A stretch of DNA of 21,903 nucleotides from Bacteroidota bacterium (GTDB lineage Bacteria > Spirochaetota > Spirochaetia > JABMQR01). Under the pieces are notes generated by a model that was not told where the DNA came from, did not search any database, and saw nothing but the letters and a program-made list of their open reading frames with translations. Location of the stretch: assembly GCA_013202335.1 (NCBI GenBank), contig JABMQR010000360.1, positions 1 to 21,903 of the forward strand. Reading direction: 5' to 3'. The position numbers and the translations under genes were made by a program. Shown here one piece after another: positions 21,766 to 21,903 of this stretch (positions are counted from its first letter, which is position 1; the number at the start of each line of letters is the position of its first letter).

Positions 21766-21903
21766 ATCGAGTAGGAGGCGGGATTACTCCCGCCGTCCTC
21801 TCACACCACCTGGCATACGGTTCCGTACCACGGCGGTTCGTAGTCCATTACGATACGTTAACACATTGTCAACGAACGAATACATACCAAGGGTATCGAA
21901 ATA
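21766..21903 (-). mobile_element. 3' end of a group II intron (domains V and VI), running off the window
   Basis: Read on the minus strand, 21837-21805 folds as a domain V. A GAAC tetraloop tops a short stem, with a two-base bulge and a long lower stem starting ACCGCC and closing GGTGGT; it includes a CGC triad. One extra G makes the lower stem slightly irregular. Next comes domain VI: GGCGGGA/TCCCGCC around a GTAA loop, with AGG/CCT and GAG/CTC pairs and a bulged A (complement of 21772). That A is seven bases from a terminal ...CTCGAT, which fits the group II 3' end rule (AY). The 3' splice site would be at 21766/21765, with the exon continuing leftward. The reverse transcriptase gene, if any, lies beyond the right edge. 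The type looks like bacterial class C or a relative; this assignment is less certain. Confidence 0.78.

Noticed and set aside
1..21903. CRISPR arrays, tRNA or rRNA genes
   Set aside because: No regularly spaced direct repeats, cloverleaf-like sequence or rRNA segments were seen on reading through.

Overview
The window looks like part of the chromosome of an anaerobic, diderm, sugar-using bacterium. A spirochaete of the Spirochaeta/Sediminispirochaeta type is my best guess. The reasons are moderate-to-low GC, a tungsten/molybdenum aldehyde:ferredoxin oxidoreductase with a 16-Cys ferredoxin (anaerobic metabolism), and a periplasmic-type BMP binding protein with a Sec signal, no lipobox Cys and a small acidic mature N-terminus. 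The taxonomic call is inference only.

Layout, left to right. Positions 1-384 are non-coding and unusually rich in inverted repeats (about 192-370). Four forward-strand genes follow: a DUF1893 protein, a VOC/glyoxalase-fold protein, a zinc-dependent alcohol/polyol dehydrogenase, and a truncated methyltransferase remnant. From 2849 to 21642 every gene lies on the minus strand. In transcription order (right to left) these are: a DUF5596/GNAT-like acyltransferase-domain protein; a short-chain dehydrogenase; a FadR-type GntR regulator; a 4x[4Fe-4S] ferredoxin; an AOR-family oxidoreductase; a MoaD-like protein; a complete BMP-type ABC importer (binding protein, fused-ATPase subunit, two permeases); a second zinc dehydrogenase; an FGGY sugar kinase; a DhnA-type class I aldolase; an MFS transporter; a strong terminator; then an RraA-like protein, a CaCA cation exchanger, an IclR regulator and a KDG-kinase-like PfkB kinase. 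At the extreme right, on the minus strand, are domains V and VI and the 3' end of a group II intron whose body lies outside the window.

How the genes may work together: the block 6915-19720 reads as one catabolic locus. The ABC system would import a small polyol, sugar or nucleoside-like compound. The dehydrogenase would oxidise it to a ketose, the FGGY kinase would phosphorylate it, and the class I aldolase would split the product into a triose phosphate and a free aldehyde. The AOR would oxidise that aldehyde to an acid and pass electrons to the 16-Cys ferredoxin. The MoaD-like protein may serve the W/Mo pterin cofactor, and the MFS protein could export the acid. The GntR regulator probably represses its own promoter and the binding-protein promoter, because both carry TGGTCA half-site palindromes just downstream of a -10 box. 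The substrate is unknown. I do not recognise this exact gene set as a described pathway, and it is the most interesting content of the window.

A second, smaller unit is the IclR regulator with the KDG-kinase-like gene. The kinase promoter is a near-consensus -35/-10 pair with an 18-bp palindrome lying directly on its -10 box.
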